DNA of 64,000 nt from Pelosinus baikalensis (GTDB lineage Bacteria > Bacillota > Negativicutes > DSM-13327): contig NZ_JAJHJB010000001.1 in assembly GCF_020819555.1 (NCBI RefSeq), positions 1-64,000 of the forward strand, given 5' to 3'. The translations under genes and the position numbers were made by a program. The first letter of the stretch is position 1; the number at the start of each line of letters is the position of its first letter. A model generated the notes under the pieces. It was not told the origin of the DNA and did no database searches. It saw nothing but the letters and a program-made list of their open reading frames with translations. Positions 37,358-45,598 of the stretch are shown here, piece by piece.

Positions 37358-37807
37358 TTACCGGTTTGCCATAATGATCAGCCGTTCTATCTTCAGGCCG
37401 GCCAGCTCGCCGGCCCGCTTGGTGGCTCGCCGCTGGGCGTCATTGAAATAGGCGGGCACACTGATGACTGCTTCGGTGACCTCTTTCCCTAAAAAAGCCT
37501 CCGCGTCCTGCTTTAAAGACCGGATAACAAAGGACGAGAGCTCTTCCGGCAAAAAGGGGCGAATTCCCAGGTGCAGCTCCCTGCGGCTGCCCATATAGCG
37601 CTTGAAGGTAGCGGCTGACAGCTGCGGATGCGTCACCAATCGCTCCTTGGCAATCTGCCCGACAAGAATTTGCCCGTCCTCGCCCAGACTGACCACCGAA
37701 GGGGTCAGCACACTGCCCAGCGCATTTGAAATCAGCACTGGCTTGTCGCCGTCCCAGTAGCAGGCGAGGCTGTTGGTTGTTCCTAAATCAATTCCCAGTA
37801 TCGTCAT
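37358..37807 (-). pseudogene. Hsp70 (DnaK/HscC-like) N-terminal fragment
   Basis: ATG 37807 with an AGGAGG site starts a normal Hsp70 ATPase domain: GIDLGTTNSLACYW, TFKRYMGSRRELHLG, and VISVPAYFNDAQRRATKRAGELAGLKIERLI. At that point a complete Hsp70 continues with NEPTAAALAYG. Here the frame instead reads IIMANR and stops. Only 149 of about 550-600 residues remain, so the chaperone is inactive. The break coincides with the beginning of the toxin-like fragment, so a deletion has joined the two genes. The J-domain gene immediately upstream was presumably its partner. Confidence 0.85.
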
Positions 37808-37835
37808 GTATGTTGCCTCCTATATCCTAATAGCC

Positions 37836-40073
37836 TCACCAAAGCGATCTCCACCCTTCCTTCACCATTCGCCAGGCTTCCTTCACATAATGAGCAGTCG
37901 CCCGCCTATGCCCTTTCGACGCTTTATTATAGGCGGCATCAGCATCCTTATACCAGCCCACTTCATAATAGCAGTCCCCCTGGCGTAACCAAATATCAGC
38001 AAGGAACGCACGAATTTCTTCGTTATCGCTATCGCCAAACCAGCTCTCCGCCTGTTTACAGACGGCTATTGCCTCCTGCCATTGGGAGAGCACTATGTAG
38101 TGGCCTGCCAGTCTCTCCATTGTCAGGATGACCAACTTGCGGATTTGCTCATTATCACTCTCAATAAACCACTCTATCGCCAGATTGCCGACGGCAATGC
38201 CAGCTTCCGGCTGCTTCGCTTTATCGCAATACAGCGACTTATTGCACATGGCCCGGGCGACCTCCAGCAAGATGTCCTCTTCCTCATCGTCAGGCGAGGG
38301 AGGGGCGGTCGGCAATCTGTCAGTGCCAGCAAACTTGTTGATCAGACGGTCGCAGGCGGCGATTGCCTCCCCCCACCGCTCCAGCTTTTCATAATGGGTA
38401 GCCATCGTGCCAAGCGCCAAGGAGACCACCCACAGGATTTGCCCATCCTTACTGTTCTCAAACTGCTCCGCCGCCTGACTGCCGGCGGCTATCGCCTCCT
38501 CCAGCCGGTCAAGATCGGCACAGCAAAGGGCCTTGTTCCTCAGCGCCCAGGCAACATTAAGCCGGATGGTTTCATGCTTGCTTTTAAGAAATTTATCAAT
38601 TACCTGATTGTAGGCGGCCAGCGCTTGCTCTGTTTTCTCCAGTTCGGTATAATTCCTGCCCTGATTGACTATGATGGAGGAAACCGTGGCGCGAATCTCG
38701 GTGTGTTCGCTCTTGCCGAACCACTCGATCGCCTGTTCATTCAGAGCTATCGCCTCTTCCATCCGCCCCAAGCTGGCATACAAAACCGACAGATTACCCA
38801 TCGCATCTACGACCATTTCGGCAATGCCCTGCTCTTTGCTCCCTAAGCCTTGCTTGATGCTCTCCAAAAACCGGTCAATGACTCGAGTGTAGAATTCAAT
38901 GGCCTCTTGCTCATCCCCCTTCCTTTCATCAATGCAGCCTCGATTATACAACGCTCTGGCTACATACAACTGCACATCAGGATATTTGGTGTTTTCAAAC
39001 CGGCGGAGCAGCTCATCGTAAGCAACCGCCTCCCGCTCGTCGTCTCCCCGCAGATGATAGCAGACACCCTTATTAAAGAGTACCCGCGCTAAAATAACCG
39101 GATTCTCCGCCGCATCAAACAAAGCGAGGAGCTCGTCACACAGACTGATGATCTCCGCCGGATCGGCCTCCGCATCACGCATACCCAGGATATAGGCGAG
39201 CCAGTCTTCAGCCACCGACATACGTGCCCGCCAGTCACTTCCCGGCCGCAGCTCCGCCCTGCACATAATCTGCCACAGTTCCTCCCTGGCCTCACCTTCT
39301 CTGTCTGGGTCGCCCAGCTTTTTCACGCATAGCAGCCGGTCTGCCGCCGCTTGGACGACCTTGTACCGAAACGCATCTACCTCGCCAAACAAAGCGACAA
39401 TCCGGTCATAGCACGCAATCGCTTTCTTGGTATTTCTCATAGCCGTATACTGCCTGCCCCGGCTCAGCAGTGCATCGCATACCCGGACGCCCAGCGGCAC
39501 ATCGCCGCGAACCCGGGAGCTTAGCCAGTTGCCGCCATACTCAAGCATCGCTATCAGCTCATCATTATCAAACAGCTCGTCCAGCTTATCTGGCTCGATC
39601 CAGGCAAACAACTCATTACAGCCTGTCCATGCCTCATAGGGCAAGGGTAGCTGTTCCTTTAGCAAGCGCAGCACCTCGTCATGCAGCTCAGGAGCCAGGC
39701 TTAGCGACCATTCTTCTCCCTTGAGCAGCCGCTGCCATTCGCCAGGATCGCTGCGCCGCGCCGCATCGGCGCACAGCGATGTCAATAGCTCCATGAACCG
39801 GCCTGCCGCCGGCTCCCGGGGCAAAGACGGCGCGTCCGCCCATCGCGCCTGCCGCAACTGTTGCCAGAAGAGCTGCCGAACCGGCTCCCCGTATACCTCC
39901 CGCACTGCTGCCGTTTCCGCCTGGCTCAACGCCTGCCGATAAGCCTCCTGCAGCTTGCTAAACTCGTCCGGATCCTCCTCCGGATGAAATACTTTGAGTT
40001 TACTGGCATACGCTTGTTTGATTAGCCGAATATTACCGGTTGGCTCAATGCCTAACACTTCCCAACACTTCAT
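37836..40073 (-). CDS. J-domain protein with tetratricopeptide repeats
   Basis: A 745-residue cytoplasmic co-chaperone. The N-terminal J domain (residues 1-50) starts CWEVLGIEPTGNIRLIKQAYASKLK; the canonical HPD tripeptide is HPE here (FHPEEDPDEF). The rest is a long series of TPR-like helical pairs with motifs such as AIACYDRIVALFG, ARALYNRGCIDERKGDEQEA, AIALNEQAIEWFG and AVSWALRNKALCCADLDRLEEA-like units, so it probably binds peptide or protein partners. ATG 40073 has the better ribosome spacing (40082 also in frame). GC content is visibly higher than in the core genes. It lies 28 bases upstream of the broken Hsp70 gene. Confidence 0.85.
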   Translation of the reverse strand: MKCWEVLGIEPTGNIRLIKQAYASKLKVFHPEEDPDEFSKLQEAYRQALSQAETAAVREVYGEPVRQLFWQQLRQARWADAPSLPREPAAGRFMELLTSLCADAARRSDPGEWQRLLKGEEWSLSLAPELHDEVLRLLKEQLPLPYEAWTGCNELFAWIEPDKLDELFDNDELIAMLEYGGNWLSSRVRGDVPLGVRVCDALLSRGRQYTAMRNTKKAIACYDRIVALFGEVDAFRYKVVQAAADRLLCVKKLGDPDREGEAREELWQIMCRAELRPGSDWRARMSVAEDWLAYILGMRDAEADPAEIISLCDELLALFDAAENPVILARVLFNKGVCYHLRGDDEREAVAYDELLRRFENTKYPDVQLYVARALYNRGCIDERKGDEQEAIEFYTRVIDRFLESIKQGLGSKEQGIAEMVVDAMGNLSVLYASLGRMEEAIALNEQAIEWFGKSEHTEIRATVSSIIVNQGRNYTELEKTEQALAAYNQVIDKFLKSKHETIRLNVAWALRNKALCCADLDRLEEAIAAGSQAAEQFENSKDGQILWVVSLALGTMATHYEKLERWGEAIAACDRLINKFAGTDRLPTAPPSPDDEEEDILLEVARAMCNKSLYCDKAKQPEAGIAVGNLAIEWFIESDNEQIRKLVILTMERLAGHYIVLSQWQEAIAVCKQAESWFGDSDNEEIRAFLADIWLRQGDCYYEVGWYKDADAAYNKASKGHRRATAHYVKEAWRMVKEGWRSLW

Positions 40074-40111
40074 CTTGTGCATCCTTTCGCTTCCTTTCTA
40101 CTAGTGCTTCA

Positions 40112-41395
40112 TTATTGCAGGGTATTGAGCATCCCTTTTACAATAGGCCGCCAGGCGTCTAGCGTCGAGTGGTGGCAGGTGAAGGTGCCAATGCAGAGCT
40201 TGCGCTTTTTCCCTACCGGCAGAACAAACACCAGGTTGTAAGTTCTTGTGTTATTAGAGTCAACAGCAGTAAATTCAAACAGACGGAGCTGGTCACTACA
40301 CGGTTCCTGGCTGTCGCTGTTTAACCAGGTAAGCTCAGTTCTGTCCATGGTTACAACCCACTTTATGCCTTCTGTGAATTCATCGATATCCTGCCCTCTT
40401 CGCAGCGGCGGGTACAAGGTAAACCCACAATTCGCTGAGCGGTGTTGATCACCATAAATACAAGTTGGCTGGTCAAAATCCTGCTCTTGCTCAGTCCACG
40501 GCACAAACCAAGCCGGGATATGCATTTGCAGTTGTCCATCCCACAAGGTGAGCGGTCTAAATTGCCAAATTTCCTCTTTGACATAGGTTAGCCGGCCTGC
40601 CAGAATGCCTTGGGTAATTTCATCTTTGCTAAAGTCTCGTTGCTTGGCAGCATCAGTATGGTTAACTGCTCCGCTTACCGGCAGCACCTCGTCCTGCTCA
40701 CTGTCATCATCGCTATCGTCATCACATTTGGCAAGCAAACGGGGGAAAGCTTCTTGCCTCATGGCTTGATAGTGCGCCTGGTCGCGATCATTGCTTGCCC
40801 AGCCAAAGATGGCATTGTCGATATCCGGGTCAAGCACAATGCCATCTTGGCATTCGGCGATTTGCTGTTCATCAAGCCCATAAGTTTCCATTTGTTCCCA
40901 GATATCATCATAGGCCTCATAGGCCTCATCATCGTCTTTGCCCTTCCCTTGTTTTCGCAGCAAAGCCCACATGGGGACTGCCATCAGGCATTCAAAGTCA
41001 GCGAATTCATCCGGATTTGCCACCTCAGCCAGATTATCCGGGTTTGCTAGGGCGCTTTTGTATGTCCTTTCGCCTTCGCCGATCAGCCAGGGCCGAAAGT
41101 ATTCAAAACCGTCGTCAGTCAAAAAGCCGTCGATAATTGCGGCAGCCGTAATGAGCTTGGAGCGGTCTGCCAATTGATGATAGAAGCGATAGATGGCGTA
41201 AAAGATACCGATATCCTGGTCAGAAAGCTGGCTGAGCGCTTTAATCAGCAGTTCCTCATGTATATCCTGATCGCCGCCGGCTTCTTCTTTGGTCTGCTCG
41301 ATCAGCCACCAAAATAGAGCGGCATTCATACCGACAGGCTGCATGTCAACTCTTTCGTTACCGCTTTTACTGTGGGTCTTAGAATCAACTAACAA
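40112..41395 (-). CDS. DUF4240-domain protein
   Basis: A 427-residue cytoplasmic protein. The N-terminal 150 residues match DUF4240: MNAALFWWLIEQTKEEA, ADRSKLITAAAIIDGFLTDDGFEYFRPWLIGEG and YKSALANPDNLAE. A strongly acidic linker (KCDDDSDDDSEQDE) follows, then a beta-rich C-terminal domain with LQMHIPAWFVPW and IGTFTCHHSTLDAWRPIVKGML of unknown type. The start is a TTG at 41395 with an AGGAGG site seven bases upstream, which overlaps the previous frame by seven bases. It is in one transcript with the J-domain gene. Function unknown. Confidence 0.78.
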   Translation of the reverse strand: MLVDSKTHSKSGNERVDMQPVGMNAALFWWLIEQTKEEAGGDQDIHEELLIKALSQLSDQDIGIFYAIYRFYHQLADRSKLITAAAIIDGFLTDDGFEYFRPWLIGEGERTYKSALANPDNLAEVANPDEFADFECLMAVPMWALLRKQGKGKDDDEAYEAYDDIWEQMETYGLDEQQIAECQDGIVLDPDIDNAIFGWASNDRDQAHYQAMRQEAFPRLLAKCDDDSDDDSEQDEVLPVSGAVNHTDAAKQRDFSKDEITQGILAGRLTYVKEEIWQFRPLTLWDGQLQMHIPAWFVPWTEQEQDFDQPTCIYGDQHRSANCGFTLYPPLRRGQDIDEFTEGIKWVVTMDRTELTWLNSDSQEPCSDQLRLFEFTAVDSNNTRTYNLVFVLPVGKKRKLCIGTFTCHHSTLDAWRPIVKGMLNTLQ

Positions 41396-41643
41396 ATGAA
41401 TCCCTCCTCATAAAAATAACTTATACTATGTTGTGCTAACTTATAGCCTACCGTATGGGCAGCTATACGGTCCGCTGCCTTGACTGCGGGTCCTGCTCTC
41501 CTAGTAACCCACATGGCTGTCCCACTCAAGACCACTCCCGCTATGCCGCGCGGATATTCGCTGGGGAGATAAAGCACGCGGCTTCCCACATGCGTTCCTA
41601 CCGTTGAAACAATATCACCGTCTCGCATACGGTTGATAAGCAT
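41389..41643 (-). CDS. Short hypothetical frame, probable gene fragment
   Basis: 84 codons from ATG 41643, reading HVGSRVLYLPSEYPRGIAG and AVKAADRIAAHTVGYKLAQH, and overlapping the DUF4240 start. There is no ribosome site: the ATG lies directly at the edge of a REP-like hairpin (41644-41666). I think the 5' part of a longer gene was removed there. No family recognised. Confidence 0.45.
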   Translation of the reverse strand: MLINRMRDGDIVSTVGTHVGSRVLYLPSEYPRGIAGVVLSGTAMWVTRRAGPAVKAADRIAAHTVGYKLAQHSISYFYEEGFIC

Positions 41644-41666
41644 GACGCGGGGACGGTGGATGCGTC
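41644..41666. repeat. REP-like hairpin
   Basis: GACGC/GCGTC arms around a GGGGACGGT core, similar to the two REPs that flank the transposase at 34937-35715. Confidence 0.55.
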
Positions 41667-41765
41667 TTATCAGCCTTTTTCAACAAGCCCTTACTTACTC
41701 CGCCTAGATATTGCTAATAGATAAACTTCGTCCTTTTAGATTTATCTTGCTCTACTCCAATGCCC

Positions 41766-41820
41766 TTTTTTATAGGATAAATCGTTTTAAAAGTTATTAC
41801 GTCTAGCAAAAGGTATAGAT
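41766..41820 (-). promoter_or_regulatory. Conserved 55-bp upstream element, copy E (before the DUF4240 / J-domain operon)
   Basis: The most diverged copy: ATCTATACCTTTTGCTAGAC and TTTATCCTATAAAAA on the minus strand, still ungapped against copies A-D. Confidence 0.7.
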
Positions 41821-41989
41821 TACCAAATATATTAAAATACATTCAACAAAAAGAACCGTCTCACCTTAGAAAGGAAAGACGGCAAAGAAATTCTTACAGG
41901 AACTTACCATCTCCTGTAAAGACGTGGGAGAGGTGATTCTGTCTTATTAACCTTGATACATATACTCTACTATACTAAAACTTAAAATG

Positions 41990-42276
41990 CAGTGATACAT
42001 TTTTAAGACACTATATAGTACAGAAGGGTTATCCATAAGGGATTAGAAAAACTCCGAACAATCGGCTTTTGTGTATAATGGGATGGAAGGATATGAATGT
42101 CCCTGTCCCAGGGAGGATTCTTTCTATACCCATACGCGAGACAATTCATCCATTCCAAAGCATTTACGTTTTAGCTGGTTGGGATCTTCTATTCCCGCTT
42201 CACGCGCAAGGATGTAATCTTTGAAATTGAAATGGATAATCCTTCAATTCTATTTTTTCTGGAGGTTGAAAATGCT
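41990..42276 (+). other. Non-coding left part of an IS110-family element, possible bridge-RNA region
   Basis: IS110 elements carry a non-coding segment of roughly 200-300 bases upstream of the transposase that encodes the bridge RNA (family knowledge). This gene-free stretch precedes the IS110 start and contains several self-complementary pieces (for example TCCCTG-TCC-CAGGGA at 42099-42113). I cannot define the RNA or the left end. The stretch 41830-41990 also shows a PuCCGTCT/AGACGG hairpin and no gene. Confidence 0.4.
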
Positions 42277-43249
42277 ATGATCACAAACTGCCCAGTTATT
42301 GGTATTGATGTTGCCAAGGATTTTTGTTTTTACGCTGCCGCCTCTCCTAACGGTACACCCTTTTTGAAGCCCTTCAAAACCCTAAACACCAAGCAAGGCC
42401 TTCTCTGTGCTCTGGAGCAAATAAAAAAAGTGGGAGAAACGTTTCGTAGTAAACCGGTCATCTCCCTAGAATCCACGGGTCACTACTCAGCACGTATCGT
42501 CCACTTTTTCTTAAAACAGGGGTTCGAAGTCTTCCTCATCAATCCCCTCATTTCTCATTCTATCAAAAATTCCCTCGTAAGAAAAGTCAAAACCGACTCC
42601 GTTGACGCATTTGAATTAGCTAAATTACTCTTTCTTCAGGATTTCCATCCGACCTATATCCCCAGTGATACATTCGCAAATTTGAAGATCTTGACTAGAA
42701 CCAGATATCACCTTGCATCTCAACGAACCACGCTTTTAAATCAATTGGTTGCTGCTATCGAACAAATCGCACCCTTGTTTCCTAAAGTCCTAAATCCTGC
42801 ATCATTAACCGCTCTTACACTACTCACCACATTTACCTCTCCAGCAGAATGGTTAAAGGAGGCAAATCAACAAGCAATCCTATTGCTATTAGAAACCTTA
42901 CCAAGACAAGGTAAAATTTACGGGAAGAAGAAGTATGAAGCCTTGTTGGAATGTGCTAGGGATGCTCAAGTTACGGGGATTGACTTAACAGCCCATGTTA
43001 CTACCGTCCTATTTTATGCGAATGGAATGCTATTTATCGATAAGCAGCTCAAAACTCTTGATGATCAGATTAACGAAGTAGCAAAGCAAATACCTGAATT
43101 CACCTTGTTGAAAAGCATACCTGGAATAGGATTTACTTTGGCGTCAATGATCTTGGGAGAAATTGGCGACATCAATCGGTTTACTAATGCCAAACAGCTG
43201 GTGGCTTATTGTGGGATGGATCCATCTGTGCGGCAGTCAGGTAATTATG
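42277..43249 (+). pseudogene. IS110-family transposase, 3' end cut off by a palindromic repeat
   Basis: ATG 42277 (GGAGG site upstream) begins a DEDD-type transposase: the first aspartate in VIGIDVAKDF, the glutamate in SLESTGHYS, and the aspartates in VKTDSVDAFELAKL. The second half has the IS110 helix-hairpin signature LLKSIPGIGFTLASMILGEIGDI and YCGMDPSVRQSGNYG. Immediately after this the 73-bp palindromic element starts, and the rest of the frame (to 43437) encodes only repeat and antisense sequence. The C-terminal serine-containing domain (normally about 70 residues more) is absent, so the transposase is dead. Confidence 0.85.
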
Positions 43250-43321
43250 GAAACAAAGGGACAGGGACTTTGTTTCATACCTTTATCATTCTTTCTTATT
43301 CTGAAACAAAGTCCCTGTCCC
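43250..43321. repeat. 73-bp palindromic element, copy 1
   Basis: Outer arms GGGACAGGGACTTTGTTTCA and TGAAACAAAGTCCCTGTCCC surround a T-rich loop. A nested AAACAAAG/CTTTGTTT hairpin lies at the left end. Copies 2 and 3 are in the same orientation at 45472 and 48141. This copy breaks the IS110 transposase. Confidence 0.85.
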
Positions 43322-43358
43322 TTGTAAGATATATATACAACGTCTCCAATGTCCAGTT

Positions 43359-43793
43359 TTATTCGAGAAAATCAGGTAAATCTCTAATCCATTCTTCAAA
43401 TGTGTCAGCATACTTTTCCACGCGAGAATCCTCATGATAGTAATAGTACACAGGTGAAGATGGGTTTTCATCTGAATTCAGACAAAAATAGTCACCATTT
43501 CCTATACCATAGAATGGCATCATCTTTGGATTCCAGTTACCACCTTTCATTTCAAAATCATATACTAGTTCAATGCTATCGTTCCCGTTTGTTCTCCCAG
43601 TTGATACATTGAATATATCACCCGGAAAAATATAGGTTGACATTAACTCAATAAAAGATTTAAATTCATCACCAAACTCACAATTGAACTTTATTCTCAA
43701 CACATCCCAGTCCCCTGAAGTTGGAGAATCTAGTTGCATTCCTTCTTCCTCTAAAATTTTATCTAGAATTGACTCAATTTCATTCTTTGTCAT
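43359..43793 (-). CDS. SMI1/KNR4 (SUKH) family immunity protein
   Basis: A 144-residue acidic cytosolic protein. The features LELVYDFEMKGG-like core, MMPFYGIGNGDYFCLN and the C-terminal YADTFEEWIRDLPDFLE match the SUKH superfamily, the commonest immunity fold for nuclease tips of Rhs and CDI toxins. A GGAGG site precedes ATG 43793. No cognate toxin gene lies upstream, so it is an orphan immunity gene in the cassette array. Confidence 0.82.
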   Translation of the reverse strand: MTKNEIESILDKILEEEGMQLDSPTSGDWDVLRIKFNCEFGDEFKSFIELMSTYIFPGDIFNVSTGRTNGNDSIELVYDFEMKGGNWNPKMMPFYGIGNGDYFCLNSDENPSSPVYYYYHEDSRVEKYADTFEEWIRDLPDFLE

Positions 43794-43964
43794 TATATCA
43801 TCCCTCCTTAATTATCAAATTCCTTCTCCTGGCAGAATATATTCACTACCTCGTTGTTTCCAGTGTTCTCTTATTTCCTTTGTCCTCTGCTAACAGTTCC
43901 TACTGCCAAGCCTGTAGTGGACTTTCACCACCAAGTTATTGCCCATTCTGGGCAAACTGAAAAG

Positions 43965-43994
43965 AAGGTCAACGGATTTTTGTCCGTTGACCTT
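43965..43994. repeat. Immunity-cassette hairpin module, copy 1
   Basis: A perfect 12-bp stem AAGGTCAACGGA / TCCGTTGACCTT with a T-rich loop, lying behind the 120-residue orphan gene. Closely related sequence occurs behind two other immunity genes (44612-44643 and 48970-49003), including the flanking TTGACATTA. Confidence 0.8.
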
Positions 43995-44082
43995 TTGACA
44001 TTATAGGAAGGTTAGCGGTATTCCCCTTTAACACTTTTAACAGATTTTCATCCCATTCCGTGACAAGGAACTGTCATCTAAC

Positions 44083-44445
44083 TCATTCTAACTTTACATT
44101 CCATATTAATTCTATTTGCTTATTCATTTCTTTACTAAAGCGATATGCTTCAATCGGTTCTCTAGTATCATGAAAGAATAATCCAACTAAGATGTTATTT
44201 ACGGGTTTACACACGATACAAGACACTTCCCCTTGTCCCCATATGCTAGGCATTAATTGTCCTTCTAATGAATCATTCAATGCCTTTATAGAGTTTTTAT
44301 CACCAAATAAAGTATTAAATAAATCTATATGATTTAATTTTTCTTTATGTCCAAGCATCTTCACTTGATCGTTATCTAAGTTTGCTATAACGGAGAAAAG
44401 AATATTGTTATTATCCATAAGTTCTTTTATTTTTGAAGTTATCAT
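44083..44445 (-). CDS. Hypothetical protein, probable orphan immunity protein
   Basis: A 120-residue soluble protein reading ILFSVIANLDNDQVKMLGHK and EVSCIVCKPVNNILVGLFFHD, with an alpha/beta composition. No family recognised. It sits between SUKH and another immunity-like gene and ends with the same hairpin module, so the context suggests an immunity protein whose toxin has been lost. A GGAAGAG-like site precedes ATG 44445. Confidence 0.55.
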   Translation of the reverse strand: MITSKIKELMDNNNILFSVIANLDNDQVKMLGHKEKLNHIDLFNTLFGDKNSIKALNDSLEGQLMPSIWGQGEVSCIVCKPVNNILVGLFFHDTREPIEAYRFSKEMNKQIELIWNVKLE

Positions 44446-44574
44446 CTTCTCTCTTCCCTTCTAAACTATCTTTGGGGACCTAGGTCAAGCCATACTCCTG
44501 GTTCGACCTCAGTTAATCTTTCAGGTGACTCAGAATCACTGAAAACGACGATTTAATAGATAATATTGTCCAAT

Positions 44575-44660
44575 TGTTAATTATTCACGAGACAAACACC
44601 TGAGAGAAAAAGAGGCCAATGGATTTTTGTTGTCCGCTGACCTTTGAAATTACTGGAAAT
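44575..44660. repeat. Immunity-cassette hairpin module, copy 2 (degenerate)
   Basis: Contains the same flank (CACCTGAGAGAAAAAGAGG) and a decayed stem AGGCCAATGGA / TCCGCTGACCT, behind the gene at 44735-45244. About 60 bases of its left flank are homologous to 48935-48970. Confidence 0.7.
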
Positions 44661-44734
44661 TGTTGATATCCCGTCCCCTTGACAGAACGGAACAAGAAAT
44701 TTGTCCCGCTGCCCCATTCTGCTATCTCATTAAA

Positions 44735-45244
44735 TTATACTATTTTATATCCCTGCTCTAAAAGCTGAGTAACTGATTTAGATATATATTCTTTATACTC
44801 TCTACCATTGTTAGATATCTCCAATTTAGGTACATTTTTTCTTATCCATTTGCATAAATATTTATACCATTCATCTAAACCACTATCTTTTAAGATTTCT
44901 TCTCCATTGTCATTATAGAACTTAGTCTCAACCCACAATCTTCCTCTTGAAACTTCTTTAGTACCTTCTCTAACAATGGTCCTGTTAAATTCTATTACAG
45001 GTGACTTAATAGAATCTATATACTTTATTCCTTTTTTTGTTTCAGAAATAATATACTGCCCAAATTTTTCATTATAGATATATACTGAGAACCATCCCTT
45101 TCCTGAAAATGGTTCAGGTAGTGCATCTATTATTTGCGGCAACTCATTATCTCCTTCAAATAGCACAACTCCATCTTTTCTAACAAATTCAAAGAACTTC
45201 TCTTCCGTTTCCTTATCCATAAGGAAATTAATTTGCTTACCCAT
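44735..45244 (-). CDS. Probable immunity protein of the adjacent nuclease-tip fragment
   Basis: A 169-residue soluble protein beginning MGKQINFLMDKETEEKFFEFV, with a long beta-rich middle and a C-terminal YKYLCKWIRKNVPKLEI...EYKEYISKSV helix region. The layout resembles hypothetical immunity partners seen after Rhs tips, but I cannot name a family. AAGGAGG is directly upstream, and the gene starts 11 bases behind the stop codon of a toxin-tip fragment, the normal arrangement for a toxin/immunity pair. Confidence 0.65.
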   Translation of the reverse strand: MGKQINFLMDKETEEKFFEFVRKDGVVLFEGDNELPQIIDALPEPFSGKGWFSVYIYNEKFGQYIISETKKGIKYIDSIKSPVIEFNRTIVREGTKEVSRGRLWVETKFYNDNGEEILKDSGLDEWYKYLCKWIRKNVPKLEISNNGREYKEYISKSVTQLLEQGYKIV

Positions 45245-45255
45245 TTTTCCTCCTT

Positions 45256-45471
45256 CTACTTATCATATGGATGATATTTTATTCTAGCTCCATTATAATC
45301 TTTTGACCCTCTAATATCTCTAATAGCCTTTCTTTCTCTAGATACTGGAGAACCGTATTTTTTAGTACTCCTTCCTACTTGATTAATTTCCACAACCCTA
45401 CCTTGACTATCTAATGCTACAACATCTGCATATCTATTGTTTTTAAAACCACCGCTAGTGTCATACTTGCA
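45256..45471 (-). pseudogene. Rhs-type nuclease toxin tip, 3' fragment
   Basis: 71 codons without a start, bounded upstream by copy 2 of the palindromic element. The sequence contains NRYADVVALDSQGRVVEINQ followed by VGRSTKKYGSPVSRERKAIRD and ends IKYHPYDK. The D-x-VALD and E-x-NQVGR pattern looks like a PD-(D/E)XK-type endonuclease tip (family inference). The tip has lost its Rhs carrier and is followed by its presumed immunity gene. Confidence 0.65.
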
Positions 45472-45544
45472 GAAACAAAGGGACAGGGACTTTGTTTCAT
45501 ACCTTTATCATTCTTTCTTATTCTGAAACAAAGTCCCTGTCCCC
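45472..45544. repeat. 73-bp palindromic element, copy 2
   Basis: Identical in its core to copy 1. It separates the Rhs-core fragment (45546-45598) from the nuclease tip (45256-45471). The following CCCATGTTTTT is shared with copy 3. Confidence 0.85.
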
Positions 45545-45545
45545 A

Positions 45546-45598
45546 TGTTTTTCTATTGACGAGGTTGCCACCGGCGTCGTATAAGACACTACCACCGT
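45546..45598 (-). pseudogene. Rhs core fragment, continuation after the IS element
   Basis: Reads GGSVLYDAGGNLVNRKTW. Removing the IS at 45599-47268 joins it in frame to the Rhs fragment that ends GRHGDG at 47269, so this was one gene before insertion. Confidence 0.6.

Noticed and set aside
43286..43471. Small minus-strand frame across palindrome copy 1
   Set aside because: It lies partly in the repeat and partly antisense or out of frame with the SUKH gene; no ribosome site.
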